Shown here in pieces: positions 22,701-33,058 of a DNA stretch of 64,000 nucleotides. How positions within the stretch are numbered: position 1 is the first letter of the stretch; each line of letters opens with the position of its first letter. Location of the stretch: NCBI GenBank assembly GCA_027922465.2, contig BQMF02000593.1:124001-188000 (forward strand), written 5' to 3'. Made by a program: the position numbers and the translations under genes. The notes below the pieces were generated by a model. It was not told the DNA's origin and ran no database searches. It saw only the letters and a list, made by a program, of their open reading frames with translations. Source of the DNA: Turritopsis dohrnii (lineage: Eukaryota > Cnidaria > Hydrozoa > Anthoathecata > Oceaniidae).

Positions 22701-23692
22701 TGCTTATTGCAGAATTATCTCTTGTTCTACCTCTTTCTAACGCTGAGTCAGAAAGGTATTTTTCATTCCTTTGGCGTATTTTTTCAAAGGAGAGAAAATC
22801 TCTTTCTAACCAAACGTTGGAAAATATATTGCGACTTAGATCTGACTTGGATTTCGGACCTGGGCGATATGAAAAAGCAATTGAAATGTTTCTTTCCGAG
22901 TATCCGAATGGAACAGTTAGAAAAGGAATTCGTCGTGTTGATGGAATAGCAAAAGTTACGAAAAAAGTGTGAAAAGTTGATGACAATCGTGAATCAGCAC
23001 CTAATGTTTTGGAACAACTGGTTCTATCATCTGATGAGGATGATGCCATAAGTCTATCTTCAGATAGTTGTGAGGAAGATGTTTTTGAAACCTCCAGTGA
23101 TGAGTGCAGTAGCGATGACCAAGAACTTTAAAAACACAACACACTTTCTTTAGTTCTTATTTAAATTGGTTTTTAAAACATAAGTGGCACAGGCTATAAC
23201 CAACTTGATAGTAGGTTATTCTAATCCAGCATATACCCCTGTATTGCGCCCGAACTATACCCGAGATATTTTTTCGTACTTACGTAGTTTTATTAAATAC
23301 AGATTCGGCTCCATCTCCTCTTTCATTAAGAAGTTTTCGAAAAGTTGAAAACCACTTTATTAACTTAACAATTCTCGTTATGCCTTTTGTTTTTATTGGT
23401 TAATCGTTTCTGTAAAATAAAGGTTTGGTAATGAATGTTACATACTACGATTGCTACACTATATGCGACTGTTAACGGCAATTTCAAACTTAAAAACATG
23501 AATTACATTCATTAAACTTTGCTAACATTTTCATATACGTACACTACGTTCGTCGGCAAAAGATATAAATAAGTGTTTTTGCCGACGTAAATTAACATTT
23601 GCGTCGGCAAAATTCGAAATTTTTTGCCGGCCTACGCCCGGCTACTACGGCACTGACCTGCCGTGGAACACTTCTTTGAGTTTCCAGGGCTG
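19734..23692 (+). mobile_element. hAT-type DNA transposon (3,959 bp)
   Basis: Inverted ends CAGCCCTGGAA (left at 19734; right read from 23692) are flanked by TATCAG on both sides (19728-19733 and 23693-23698), an apparent 6-bp TSD. The octamer CGTCGGCA, in either orientation, occurs four times at 19750-19843 and three times at 23551-23609, a subterminal repeat array typical of hAT transposase binding. It encodes a BED/TTF-like zinc-finger hAT protein. Confidence 0.85.
20182..23131 (+). CDS. hAT transposase-like protein (ZNF862/KIAA1586-like), probably spliced
   Basis: Transposase that binds the element ends and excises it. Block 1 (20182 to about 20998) starts MDKKKVLSWGF, with a zinc-finger-like region (VWCKICREFYG and a late DHLSNANTH), a basic segment, and LEEVTEADARGLKAALE. 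A donor AAG|GTAATC near 20998 and an acceptor TTTAAAAG before 21400 would remove the low-complexity stretch. Block 2 (21400-21645) has MCTDGAAVNIA and LCPNHKVELAIHDAF, ending at CAG|GTATAC. Block 3 (from about 21737) has RPSGTRWVEHQ and the hATC dimerisation region, LPLSNAESERYFSFLWRIFS. An in-frame TGA at 22970-22972 is followed by a still-open acidic Ser-rich tail to 23131. Exon borders are inferred. Confidence 0.75.
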
Positions 23693-23698
23693 TATCAG

Positions 23699-24079
23699 GG
23701 AACATCCAAAATGTTTTTTATCATTTATTTGAAAGGAACATGTGACAGATTCAAGAATCTTTTATGTAAATTGAATTTTGTTGATTGACGATTAAAGTTA
23801 CAACATAAAACCAGCTGTTGCTCATTATATCTGGGTTAAGTTAGAAGATGCCTGTTACATATTTCTTGTTGGTTTACTTCCGAGTGCTTCTTTATGCTTT
23901 TGAAATAGCTGTTTCTTTAGAATAGGTCATCTTTATTCATGCTCTTTTTGCCACTATGACTGTCAGAAATTTTTTGAATCTGTATTTATGCACGAAAGAA
24001 TAGCAAATGATTGATTCATGAAGCATTTTGTTTTCCTTCTCTTTTCTATCTCCATCCCACATTGGCAAAATCAAATATA
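23699..24079. other. intergenic stretch, nothing recognised
   Basis: No ORF or repeat structure that I can support. Confidence 0.5.
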
Positions 24080-27000
24080 GTCAGGGCGCTCACGTAATTA
24101 AAAAGATGGCGGTCTGCGGACAATTTACAACCTATTGGGATTGCTCAAAGAGACCCTCCTAATAACGAAATGAAGTGTTGTCAAATTTCTAATTAGCAAA
24201 ATCGGTTGTTTTGGGGTAAATTCCAAAAATTTTAATGACGTCATCAGGTCCAGTACAGACTAATTTTTTTTTTTGGATTTTTTGAAAAATAATTATATCA
24301 ATAGAAAGAGCTCAAAATTCTGAGTATTTTAGAAAGATAAAACATGTTCTGAAAATTAATATTTAAGAAGTTATGATCAATTTGTTTTATAGAGATGACG
24401 TCACTACTAAAGGTAGATTAGTTTAAATGTTTTATACGTTTATCTTAGTTATGATAGTATTATGTATAAAAATATTTACAAATATGAACAAGATAGAAAA
24501 ATTAATTATTTACAATATTTTCATCATTATCTAGACAGTCTTCGTCTGTCTTCGTCTGAGTCAGAGTCTGTATCGACAGTGTTATGAATGTTTTCACATA
24601 CATCTTTACAGCCACAAAGATCTGTACATGGTATTCCATGCGAAGAACAAGCACAACTAGCTCTCTTACACCCACTCTTCTTGCATTTGCAAGAAATAAG
24701 CTGGAGTACTTCATCAGGTGCAGGTGGTAAAAGTAACCATTCTATTGAAAGGACTCCATCGACGAGTTTCCAACCATGGCCATTGGGAGATGGTATTTGA
24801 AAGTTACCATCAAGTGATTTTTTAACCATTGCTGTTACGTATGAAACGCGCTTACAGTGACACAACAAGGCATCTCTAGTTGGAGGCAACTTTTGTGGCG
24901 GAGGAGTGATTTTGGTTGCAGTGAATTTCAAAAAATTAAATAGTTGAATCCACTCCAGGACGGTATTTTGTTGCTTACGCAACGCAATAGTACCCAAAGA
25001 AAATCGACGAAACATGATAATTCACTGCTCTGGCGGTCATCGGAATCATTGTCAAAGGTTGCTAAATGGGCGGGACTAGAACGCTTCTTTGAAATATAGT
25101 TTGGTATTACATTTGGTTTGGCAGTAAAAGATCGTTTGCGTTTTACAGCTCTCGGCCCTGACATTGGTTCAACTTGTTCAACTTACAGTGGCCTAATCTG
25201 TTCAACCAAAGAACTTCATCTTTCGAACCAGTCTTTCTTTTGGTACAAAGAGCGAGTTTTGTGTGTTTGGTAGTTCGATATTTCCCGTTTGTTATGTTGT
25301 AAATAACGTCCTGACCAATCGAATTGATGACCGTCTTCTTTTTGGTGAATGTAGTTTCGTAACTTCTACTAGAAAGACAAGCTGTCAACAAGGACTCTAA
25401 CACAGGCGGTAACTTAGTAACATTATTCTGAAGCAGCTGATTGGGAAGTGGTGGCCAATCAGGTGTTGTTATTTCCAGCACTTCCTTCCTTATCATGAAG
25501 CCAATGTCTTTGATCATTTCATCTGTACTGACAGGTTTAAGTTTTTCTTCAGCGCGCTTTAGTTCTTGCAACAAAACTTCAATGATTTGACCTTTCTCAA
25601 CGCTATCATTGAACAAAAATGAAGAAGATTTTGAGCTCCACCACTTGACAACACCTGCAAAATGTTCCACAATGTCCTTCAAGACAGTTCTTTTGTCGAA
25701 CGTTTGGTCTTTTATTTGCGAAGATACTTTTTCCAAAAACATTTTGTAAAGTTCATTTGTTTCTACAACTTCAAATTCATCAACTACTCGTTTTTGAACA
25801 ATTCTGAACAATTCCTCTTTGACATTATCGATGATGGATGATTGTTTCTCTATTTTACGACCAGGTCGTGTATATTCTTTGTAGCATGAACGATGGTATG
25901 ACAGTTCTATTGCAATTATGTTTTGCCAATCTACACCAGAAACATGAGCCAACAACTTTGGAATATGTTGCTTTCTGATAGCGCAATCTTTTAACGTTTT
26001 GGCTGCTGTTTCCGTTTGAAGTTTCGTAAGCTTTTCGTACGACTTCTGATACCACTTTTTAGAATAACAAATACAGCACTCATCGTCAGCAAGGATTTGC
26101 CCTTAAAAATTAAGAATTACCGTTTCTGATAGCAATAAAGATTTCCTCTAATTTAACAATGGTCTTTGAAATTATGATTTATATCGAAGTGTGACATAAA
26201 ATATATATAAAATGGCATTTTAAAATTTACCTGATCTATTTTTTTTCCTTGAAGAAAAACGAGCGCTGCTCTCCTTACTCTCTCCATCTTCTTCTGCATC
26301 AGTGCCATTGGAAGGGTCTTCACCCCTGATTTTGTCTAAGGCTGCTTTGTGAGTATAGGAAGCATAGCATTGAGGGTGATAAAATATTTCTCCTAGTGCT
26401 TTGTTCATGAGAAACGAAATTGTTTTTTCGTCATTTCGTACCGAGCTAAACAAAAATCATGAGAAAGAAAAAAGGTAAAACAAATCCAAACTAGAGACAA
26501 ATCCCTGATTATATATGAATAATTTAAGATATATAACGTCAACCAAAAATTAGGAAACAATCAAAAATAATAAAATTATGTAAATAGATTAAATAATAAA
26601 TAATAAAATTATGTAAATAAACTATAATGATAGTAGAATAAAGATGCATAATTATTACCTTGCTTCTCTTATTTTTTCCATTGCGTTTGCTGTGCATTTC
26701 CTGAGTGGAAGATTCTGTGAATAATACTGGTTGTGGATGAAGCAAACATCTATTTCATCTTTCAGAGAAGCAAGCTTAATTTTTTTGGACTTAGACATTA
26801 TATGATGCTACAATTATTACAGTTAGTACGTTAAATATTATTATAATTATTTTACACCACGAGGTTTTTCAAAAATAATTTTTTTGTGTTCATATATTTC
26901 CCGCGATGAGCGATGAAAATCTAAACCGGGGGTAAATATAAATAAACTTTCGCCATAACTAAAATAAGATTCTATATATTTGCCGTAAAAAATATGATTT

Positions 27001-27370
27001 TAAAAAATTTAATTTTAAATAATTGGTAACAACGTTTTTTAAAAACGACTTTTTGGAAAAAAATCGTCATGTTTTATTGAAAAAGCTTCTCAGCTTTGCC
27101 CCCGTCCGCAGCTTTCGAGTTTTTACGTAAATCGAAGAAATTTATATAAAGAACCAGAGAGAACAGAGAAAAGATGGCGAACATTGTGGATATTTAAACA
27201 ACTCAAAATGAGTTTTAATATCGATTATTTAAAACACCTTTTCGGTCGAAATAAGTGAAACAACAGTTCATTTCGTAATCTGCATAGTTTATTGTATCTA
27301 GTTTTGAAGATGGTAAATTGTCCGCAAAAAATGTTTTGTTATCGAATTTTTTTTACGTGAGCGCCCTGAC
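24080..27370. mobile_element. TIR DNA transposon of unassigned superfamily carrying a YHRSCY/CXC gene
   Basis: Both ends read GTCAGGGCGCTCACGTAA inwards (24080 on plus, 27370 on minus). A further shared subterminal TGCGGACAATTTAC lies about 30-50 bp in. TA flanks both sides (24078-24079 and 27371-27372). The only gene is the multi-exon minus-strand gene below. The TA duplication fits several superfamilies. The encoded family is common in invertebrate genomes, but I cannot place its transposase class. Confidence 0.75.
24527..26798 (-). pseudogene. multi-exon YHRSCY...CXC protein, internally deleted
   Basis: Exon 1 (26798 to about 26661) starts MSKSKKIKLASLKDEIDVC and ends at a GTAATAAT donor. 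Exon 2 (about 26447-26231) has FYHPQCYASYT, with TTTGTTTAG acceptor and GTAAAT donor. Exon 3 (from about 26104) has ECCICYSKKWYQ and LSYHRSCYKEYTRP, then a long helical region ending NRLGHCKLNKLNQ near 25150. The frame changes there to YISKKRSSPAHLATFDNDSD (25164-24928). The next block (25015-24527) has the C-terminus: KLPPTRDALLCHCKR, PSPNGHGWKLVDG and a CXC-type cluster, SCKCKKSGCKRASCACSS. Compared with the family as I know it, the central domain is missing, so this copy is defective. Exons 1-3 and their splice sites look intact. Confidence 0.7.
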
Positions 27371-27418
27371 TAATACTTGAATACACATTATCAGACTATC
27401 CAATTCAACTTTTTTTTA

Positions 27419-28425
27419 TCTATATATTAATAGCCGATTCTCTATTTGTTTGTTTGTAAGTCACGCAAAATGGTAGATTGAGTTGTGAGTGAAATTATTT
27501 CTTTTTTTCTGTGCGACGTGAGTTTCAAACAAATACATTACAACCCCAACTGAACGTGACTTTTTTTGGCTGGTCAACCAATAGAGATAACGTTTTGTTT
27601 TTATTATTATTGTTAGTTTTATATTCCAAGGACCACCGTTGACTTGGCTTTGAAAACAATACAAAGAAACTCACTGATGAAACGTTTCGGGCAAAAAGCA
27701 GCAGTGGCAGAACGTGGCAGCATGTTCGGTTTGCCAGTGTATCCTAACGCTTGCCTGACTGTCTGAGACAGGTGAACTTTTTTTCGAGCAATCAAAATGT
27801 TTAAAAACCAATAGTTAAAAAAAGAGTATCATGAAACAAAATATGTTTTTGCTTTTGTCTTAATAGTTGTCTTAATTTCTTTTAATCAATTTCTTTTAAT
27901 CTATTTTAATCTGATCGACCGTTTTCTATTCACTTTATTCATTAAGCATGTGCATTTTTTTCTCCTCCTGTGTGATCTTTTTTTCACCTACACACATTTT
28001 TTTCACATTTTTTCACCTACTTCTGACAGCACCCATATCAGAGCGCGTAAAACAAAAGCTGATAATAAGTTGAAAAGTTTTTTCTCTCTGCGTTTTGAGT
28101 GTATTGTTAAACTGACATTTGATTGGTTTAAAATCGTAAATAAAAACCACGTGAAGTTCAGGTTCGGAATGCATTGTGTAAAGCAAGAAAGTCTGCTGAC
28201 ATTTTAAATGCGACCGCAACAATGAACGGCTGAGTTAAGAACATGCAAGTTTTGAAACACTAGGAACGTATTTCTCTTCACGTGCAAATGAGCTTTATTA
28301 AGCGATAAAGCCAGCAGCAAAGGAAGTCTTATCGCTGGTTTTAATTTAATTGCAATAATTTTTAGCAGGTGGTGACACAATGCAGGCTGAACATGGGCAG
28401 TGAGCGACGCCGCCTTGGCGTCTAG
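27419..28425 (+). mobile_element. Helitron A (1,007 bp), non-autonomous
   Basis: Starts TCTATATATTAATAGCCGAT after A (27418) and ends GACGCCGCCTTGGCGTCTAG before T (28426). Its 3' tip is the same variant as that of the large Helitron ending at 57882. The interior matches the copies at 14595 and 46616 for most of its length; the last 150 bp are its own. No gene. Confidence 0.9.
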
Positions 28426-28480
28426 TTTTTTATACTATACTTGATAATAAGTTATTCATAACTGAAAATTGCTAATGGGC

Positions 28481-28558
28481 CAATTTCTGATAATATTCAT
28501 CAAATTACCACATCAAAACCAATTTCTGATAATATTCATCAAATTACCACATCAAAAC
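28481..28558. repeat. perfect 39-bp tandem duplication
   Basis: The unit beginning CAATTTCTGATAATATTCAT is present twice without a mismatch (28481-28519 and 28520-28558), so the duplication is recent. Confidence 0.95.
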
Positions 28559-29874
28559 GAGGCAAGAGGGCACAGTTTGGTATTTGGACATTTAATGTAA
28601 TAAAGTCTTTGAATCACAATATAACAAAAATGTTCATTACATTGATAGGATACATTTCAAGAAAACTGACAAAAATTACATATATTCTTTCTGTGGTGCT
28701 ATTTCCTTTTCGCACCCCCACTCTCGGTCCAGGATGTTTTAGGGTCACGGTTAAGGGTTAGGATTAATGTAATTTTTTGTCTCCATGATGAAGAGCCAAG
28801 AGTTAACAAATATGGCAGATACCTTAGGCCAACTTTTTTTTGCATCGCCTTATTTTAGTGATTTTAGTGAATGGACATATTTTCGCTAAATTAAAGTTGC
28901 GGAAAATTTAACATCAAATTTCGCAAAATTTTACTGACACAAAAAGGAAGTAGCGCCCTTTCAGTTATGGATATGCGTACTCGTGCATTCGGAATTTCTT
29001 GAATGAATATGCGGCTTTGACGCATTCCATATTTTCGCTGCAGAAGACCTGATTCTAAGCACCCACTCCGCAAACCTTATAAATTGATTACAGTATTGTC
29101 CAAAAGGATTATTGTGATGATTAATTTCCATAGATGTCAAAAGCTCATTTGTGATGGTTCACAATATTATTTTTAATTCAAAAGAAAGTGTCATATTCTT
29201 CTATATTTGGACATGCTTGTGTTTCAAACTTAAACAAAACTTTCCATGTTTGTGTTTTCTTTTCCCTGTCGTAACAAGAAACACGGAATTTCTTCACAAA
29301 CGTTAATCACATTGCTGAGAAGTGTAAATCTCTATCAATATTATATCCTTCACCAGTCTATTTTCCAATATGTTATTTACAAAATCTGCTAGAAAATAAG
29401 GAATGAAAAAAGTAAATAAATTTCATCAAACCACCCTGAAAAAAGTGAACAAAACACCTATTTTGTAATTTAAAATTTTGTCAAAAATACATCCCTATGT
29501 CATCCTTTTTTTAATTTTTAGATGACTTAAATTCTGCCAAAGCAAAAAAAAGAGTGTGTATCACATAAGAAAAGGGTGAATGTATTATGTATGATATTTT
29601 TCCTTAAATTTCTTTTATTCTCAATTCTATGATTGTATGGTGCATGACCACTACATGGCTGAACACACTAATTACTACAGCTATGCACTGTGTTGGTGCA
29701 AATTTGTATGGAGGGTTAGTATTACTTGCTGGTTAATAGAGCTCAGTGCAACAATCCAGTCTTTATAAGGAAATACAAAGGTTGTCTTGCATCAAGGTCC
29801 ACATTAAATCTTTTATACTTCATTGATTTGCTTTGCAAACCACTCCTAAAATTTGATGCTATGTAAAATGAACT
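28559..29874. other. intergenic stretch without supported gene
   Basis: AT-rich. Short minus-strand ORF 28891-29073 has no family signal. Confidence 0.5.
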
Positions 29875-30367
29875 GTGGCATTAAAGATTTGTGAAGCAGT
29901 TTATGATGGCAGGAAGTGTGGAGAAGAAAATGAAATAGCTACTAAGTGTTACAAATCCTGCCTATCACCATTTCCAAAGATACAGAAGTCTCCACAGGAT
30001 TATGTCCCTGCAGGTAAAATCAACCCGACTATTCAGAAGAACATAATCCATGGCAGGGTAAGTGGAGAGAAATGAATTATTTATTTAGACCTTTTCCTCT
30101 TTTAATTCATATATATCCAGAGACAAAGTTACCAACCATTTTTGTACGTTTCAGATGTTAACACTTAATCAGAAAGAGAACGTTCACAGTTTCATCTTTT
30201 ATGTCAAAAAAGGAGTGACATTTGACTGTTATGCTACTCCTGATTCTGCATCAGAATTGATTGGGAGTAAGGAAAAAGGTAATAAAGTTGGCCAATTTAT
30301 AGCTTCTGTTGTTCTCAACACATTCAGCTTAATCATGTTCAGCATGCGTCCAGTTCACGAAAAATAA
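29875..30367 (+). CDS. unrecognised two-exon ORF
   Basis: The first ORF (from 29875, possibly a continuation of an upstream exon) contains ICEAVYDGRKCGEENEIATK and PFPKIQKSPQDYVPAGKINP. It reaches a good 5' splice site, AG|GGTAAGT or CAGG|GTAAGT, near 30057. An acceptor, TACGTTTCAG, at 30154 leads into an ORF starting MLTLNQKENVHSFIFYVKKG and ending at 30367. Whether the join stays in frame depends on the exact donor. I do not recognise the protein. The lack of repeat signatures makes it one of few candidates for host sequence, or for an element I cannot name. Confidence 0.35.
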
Positions 30368-30662
30368 ATTAAAAAATTGGCAATGATAAGTTCGCCCATG
30401 TTGTAGAGTGTTGAATATAACTGATAAAATTTTTTACCAGTTTCAGTCAATGTGAGTTAAACCGATAGAAAGGATTAGTCAATTAAATTTTCCCTGGAGA
30501 CAAAAAAGAATCAGTAAATATAATTGGTATTAATACCTATGCACATAATATCGCATGTAAAAAAGATTTTACAGATTTAATCAATATAGGAGGTGAACCA
30601 AATAAAAGCCTTCTAAAATAACTTTTTTCCGTTAGAGACATGAAGCAATCAAAGCAGTGAAA

Positions 30663-31245
30663 TCATAAAGAAATTGAATCATGGAAACATTTAAATATTG
30701 AAATCATTAATGGAGCTTCAACATATTGTCCCTGTTTATTGTTACCACAAAGACGACCAAAGAAAGCACCCAGTATGTTGATGCCCTCACTGTTCGCTGC
30801 AAACACTGTCTTCTTGGCTGGAACGATGAGGGATTCATCAAAGCCACATTTACAAAAGGCTTTGATCCCCATGAGAGATGATTGCACTCCAGTGTCTGTG
30901 ATAACTTTGACTTTGCTTGACTTAACGTTAGGAATGGGTAGGTTAAGCTGTTCATAGTCAGATTAGTTTCAAGATCGTTGAAGGTTGACTTTTGGAATCC
31001 TTGATCATCCAACCATAAGAACCGTTGAAAATGTGATGAAGTAATGGTTGAATATGGGATGTACGAGAGGAGGATTTGGGTGTGGTTGTCACATTCGGGC
31101 TGGTGTATAATCCGCTGACATCATCAAACAGGGCACTGTTATTGTCCTTGTTTTTGTTATAGTGTTTAGATCTCCAGCATTCAATACATAAATCAAACTC
31201 TTTCAATTTACCATATCGCATTTTGAACTTTTGAATTTCCTTTTC
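30663..31245 (-). pseudogene. LTR-retroelement Cys motif and aspartic protease-like region
   Basis: Continuation of the gag below on the minus strand. Around 31221-31150 a Cys motif (LCIECWRSKHYNKNKD) is followed by a linker and PLLHHIFNGSYGWMIKDS (near 31050). After a frame change comes a protease-type DTG (ITDTGVQSSL, near 30890-30870) and an AANSEGINILGA stretch with GFDESLIVPAKK. These resemble the region between gag and protease in invertebrate LTR elements. No RT or integrase follows downstream (below 30660), so the element is truncated. Several frame changes are present. Confidence 0.6.
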
Positions 31246-31858
31246 TCAGTTTTTACACTTAGATTTTAACTGAAGTTTTTTGTGATGATCTGCCGATTTA
31301 TTTTGTTGCCTTTGATGAACAGCTGAGGTGCTGGTACTATCATGGAGACCGGTATAAGATGACATTGCAGGGACTGCCATCTCTTTGTTTTCAATGAGAG
31401 AAATTGTTTCATTTAGAGTCAAATCATCAAGTCTTGAATAACCGAGAATGTCTTTTTTAATTTCCTCATCACAGATACCAGAAATGATGACGTATTTCAC
31501 AATGTCCTCGGTGTAATCAACATTTTGATTACAATCTGTTGACAGGCATTCCTTGGCAAAAGAGCAGACTTGGGCTTTACCTTTGACCTTGGCAGAGAAA
31601 GATGGAATGGGTTGTCCATGGTCCTGCTTTAATGATAACAGTTCAGTTTTGCGAATACTGGTAGCTGTGGAGATGACTGCAAGGTGACGTATAGCTGCTA
31701 GGAGTTGATCTTCAGATACAGTGTCTATATTGTTTATGTCCTTGAATAAATCATCTTCCAGTTCGTTATCACAACATTTCCAAAGCTGGGTTGTCACTTT
31801 ATTATTATTGTTGGAATGTCAGTTCCACGTTTAAAGAGGTTCCACTTTTTCGTGAAGG
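31246..31858 (-). pseudogene. gag-like ORF, 3' part (interrupted at 31863)
   Basis: Minus-strand frame from the TFTKKWNLFKRGTD segment next to 31858, through QLWKCCDNELEDDLFKD, RKTELLSLKQDHGQPIPSF (frequent in such gag proteins) and DEEIKKDILGYSRLDDLTL, to a basic C-terminus at 31246. The N-terminal part lies at 36655-36470, on the far side of a 4.6-kb transposon. The frame is unbroken across the join if the insert and one TSD copy are disregarded. A structural protein of an LTR element is inferred. Confidence 0.7.
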
Positions 31859-32679
31859 TGTTAGCAAAGTGCACAGACCTCGTGTAAGGGGGGTAAGGTT
31901 ATGTTCTTCAAGTTATAATTTCTTTTCCATAAGTATTTTTCAAAATCTCTTTTCATATTCAAAATCTACATAAAATTCTGAGCATTTTAGAGCTATAATA
32001 TGTGTCATTTGCTTGAAACAATCAAAAGTGATTCTACACATGAATTTTTTATTGAAAAGTGGAATATATATCCTAAGGGATATAAAACAGTAATTCAAAT
32101 AGTTGAAATCTATAATATAGAACAAATATTGGCAGTTACAAAATCTTTTCTAAATGAAACGTTTTAGATAGAAAAAGCCTATTTCAAGATTTAAGAAGGG
32201 TTATTCCTTAAAATTGAAGCCTGATGTGCAATGAGAAGAACTACATCATAAAACCAATCTATTTTGCTGAGAAACCTAGTAGAAAGAGTGACTTTGCTCA
32301 TCCCTTTAAAGGTACACACGCCTCAGTTCTATATCTAACTTTTTTTCCCGTCAGTCCGGAACAAAAACATTATATAGAACAACTCTGTGGAAAATGGAAA
32401 TCTTGTATTTCTCTTTATATCAAAGCAAACACCTAATTTAGAATAAAAATCTATGGTAGTGTTAAGTTTTTAATGTAACTCATTTTCCTGTTGTGGCCTG
32501 TTGAACTTTTCCGTCAGTCCGGAACAAATACTCCAGTGCTGGATAAAATTGTAACAAATATTATTTCTAATAAACTATTTACAGAAATTGTTTGAAAAAT
32601 GAATCTATATCAATATATAGTATGATAGATCAACCCTAAATACATTTTTGAAAATAGAAGTATATTTACAGCAATATTT

Positions 32680-32892
32680 GGCCCTAAACTTGTGTCAGTT
32701 CCAGGCAAAATTTCTGAAGCAACAAAAATTGAGAAAAACTCGAAACCGATACCTTTCAAAATAGGATAAGTAGATATAGAAGCATAATTATACAGCTTTC
32801 TTTGGTCCTACACTTGTTGTCTGTTATAGACAAATTTTCTGAAGCAATGAAAATTTAGAAAAACTTCAAACATATACCTTTCAAAACCGAAA
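32680..32892. repeat. diverged direct repeat within the 4.6-kb transposon
   Basis: Two copies of about 85 bp start near 32680 and 32805. Shared landmarks are TTTCTGAAGCAA, AATTTAGAAAAAC or AATTGAGAAAAAC, and ATACCTTTCAAAA. It lies 3' of the transposase gene. Confidence 0.65.
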
Positions 32893-33058
32893 AGTTAAAA
32901 ATTCTCCACGGTACAGAAATTATGGTTCTTTTCTTCAAAATGACTCAAAATTTGAGACAAAAAATGTGTTGTTGAAGATATCTTGAAAATAGTAAAAAAT
33001 TCCCTGAAACCACCAGAGTTAGCTTTAAACTCTCATATTGCATAACTCCTTCAGTCCA

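Noticed and set aside
22573..23049. 158-residue minus-strand ORF
   Set aside because: Antisense to the hAT dimerisation region; no motif of its own.
28481..28558. Two identical direct repeats, CRISPR-like at first sight
   Set aside because: Only two units, no spacer between them, and a eukaryotic context.
28738..28766. Telomere-like TTAGGG motifs
   Set aside because: Only two or three degenerate units within ordinary sequence.
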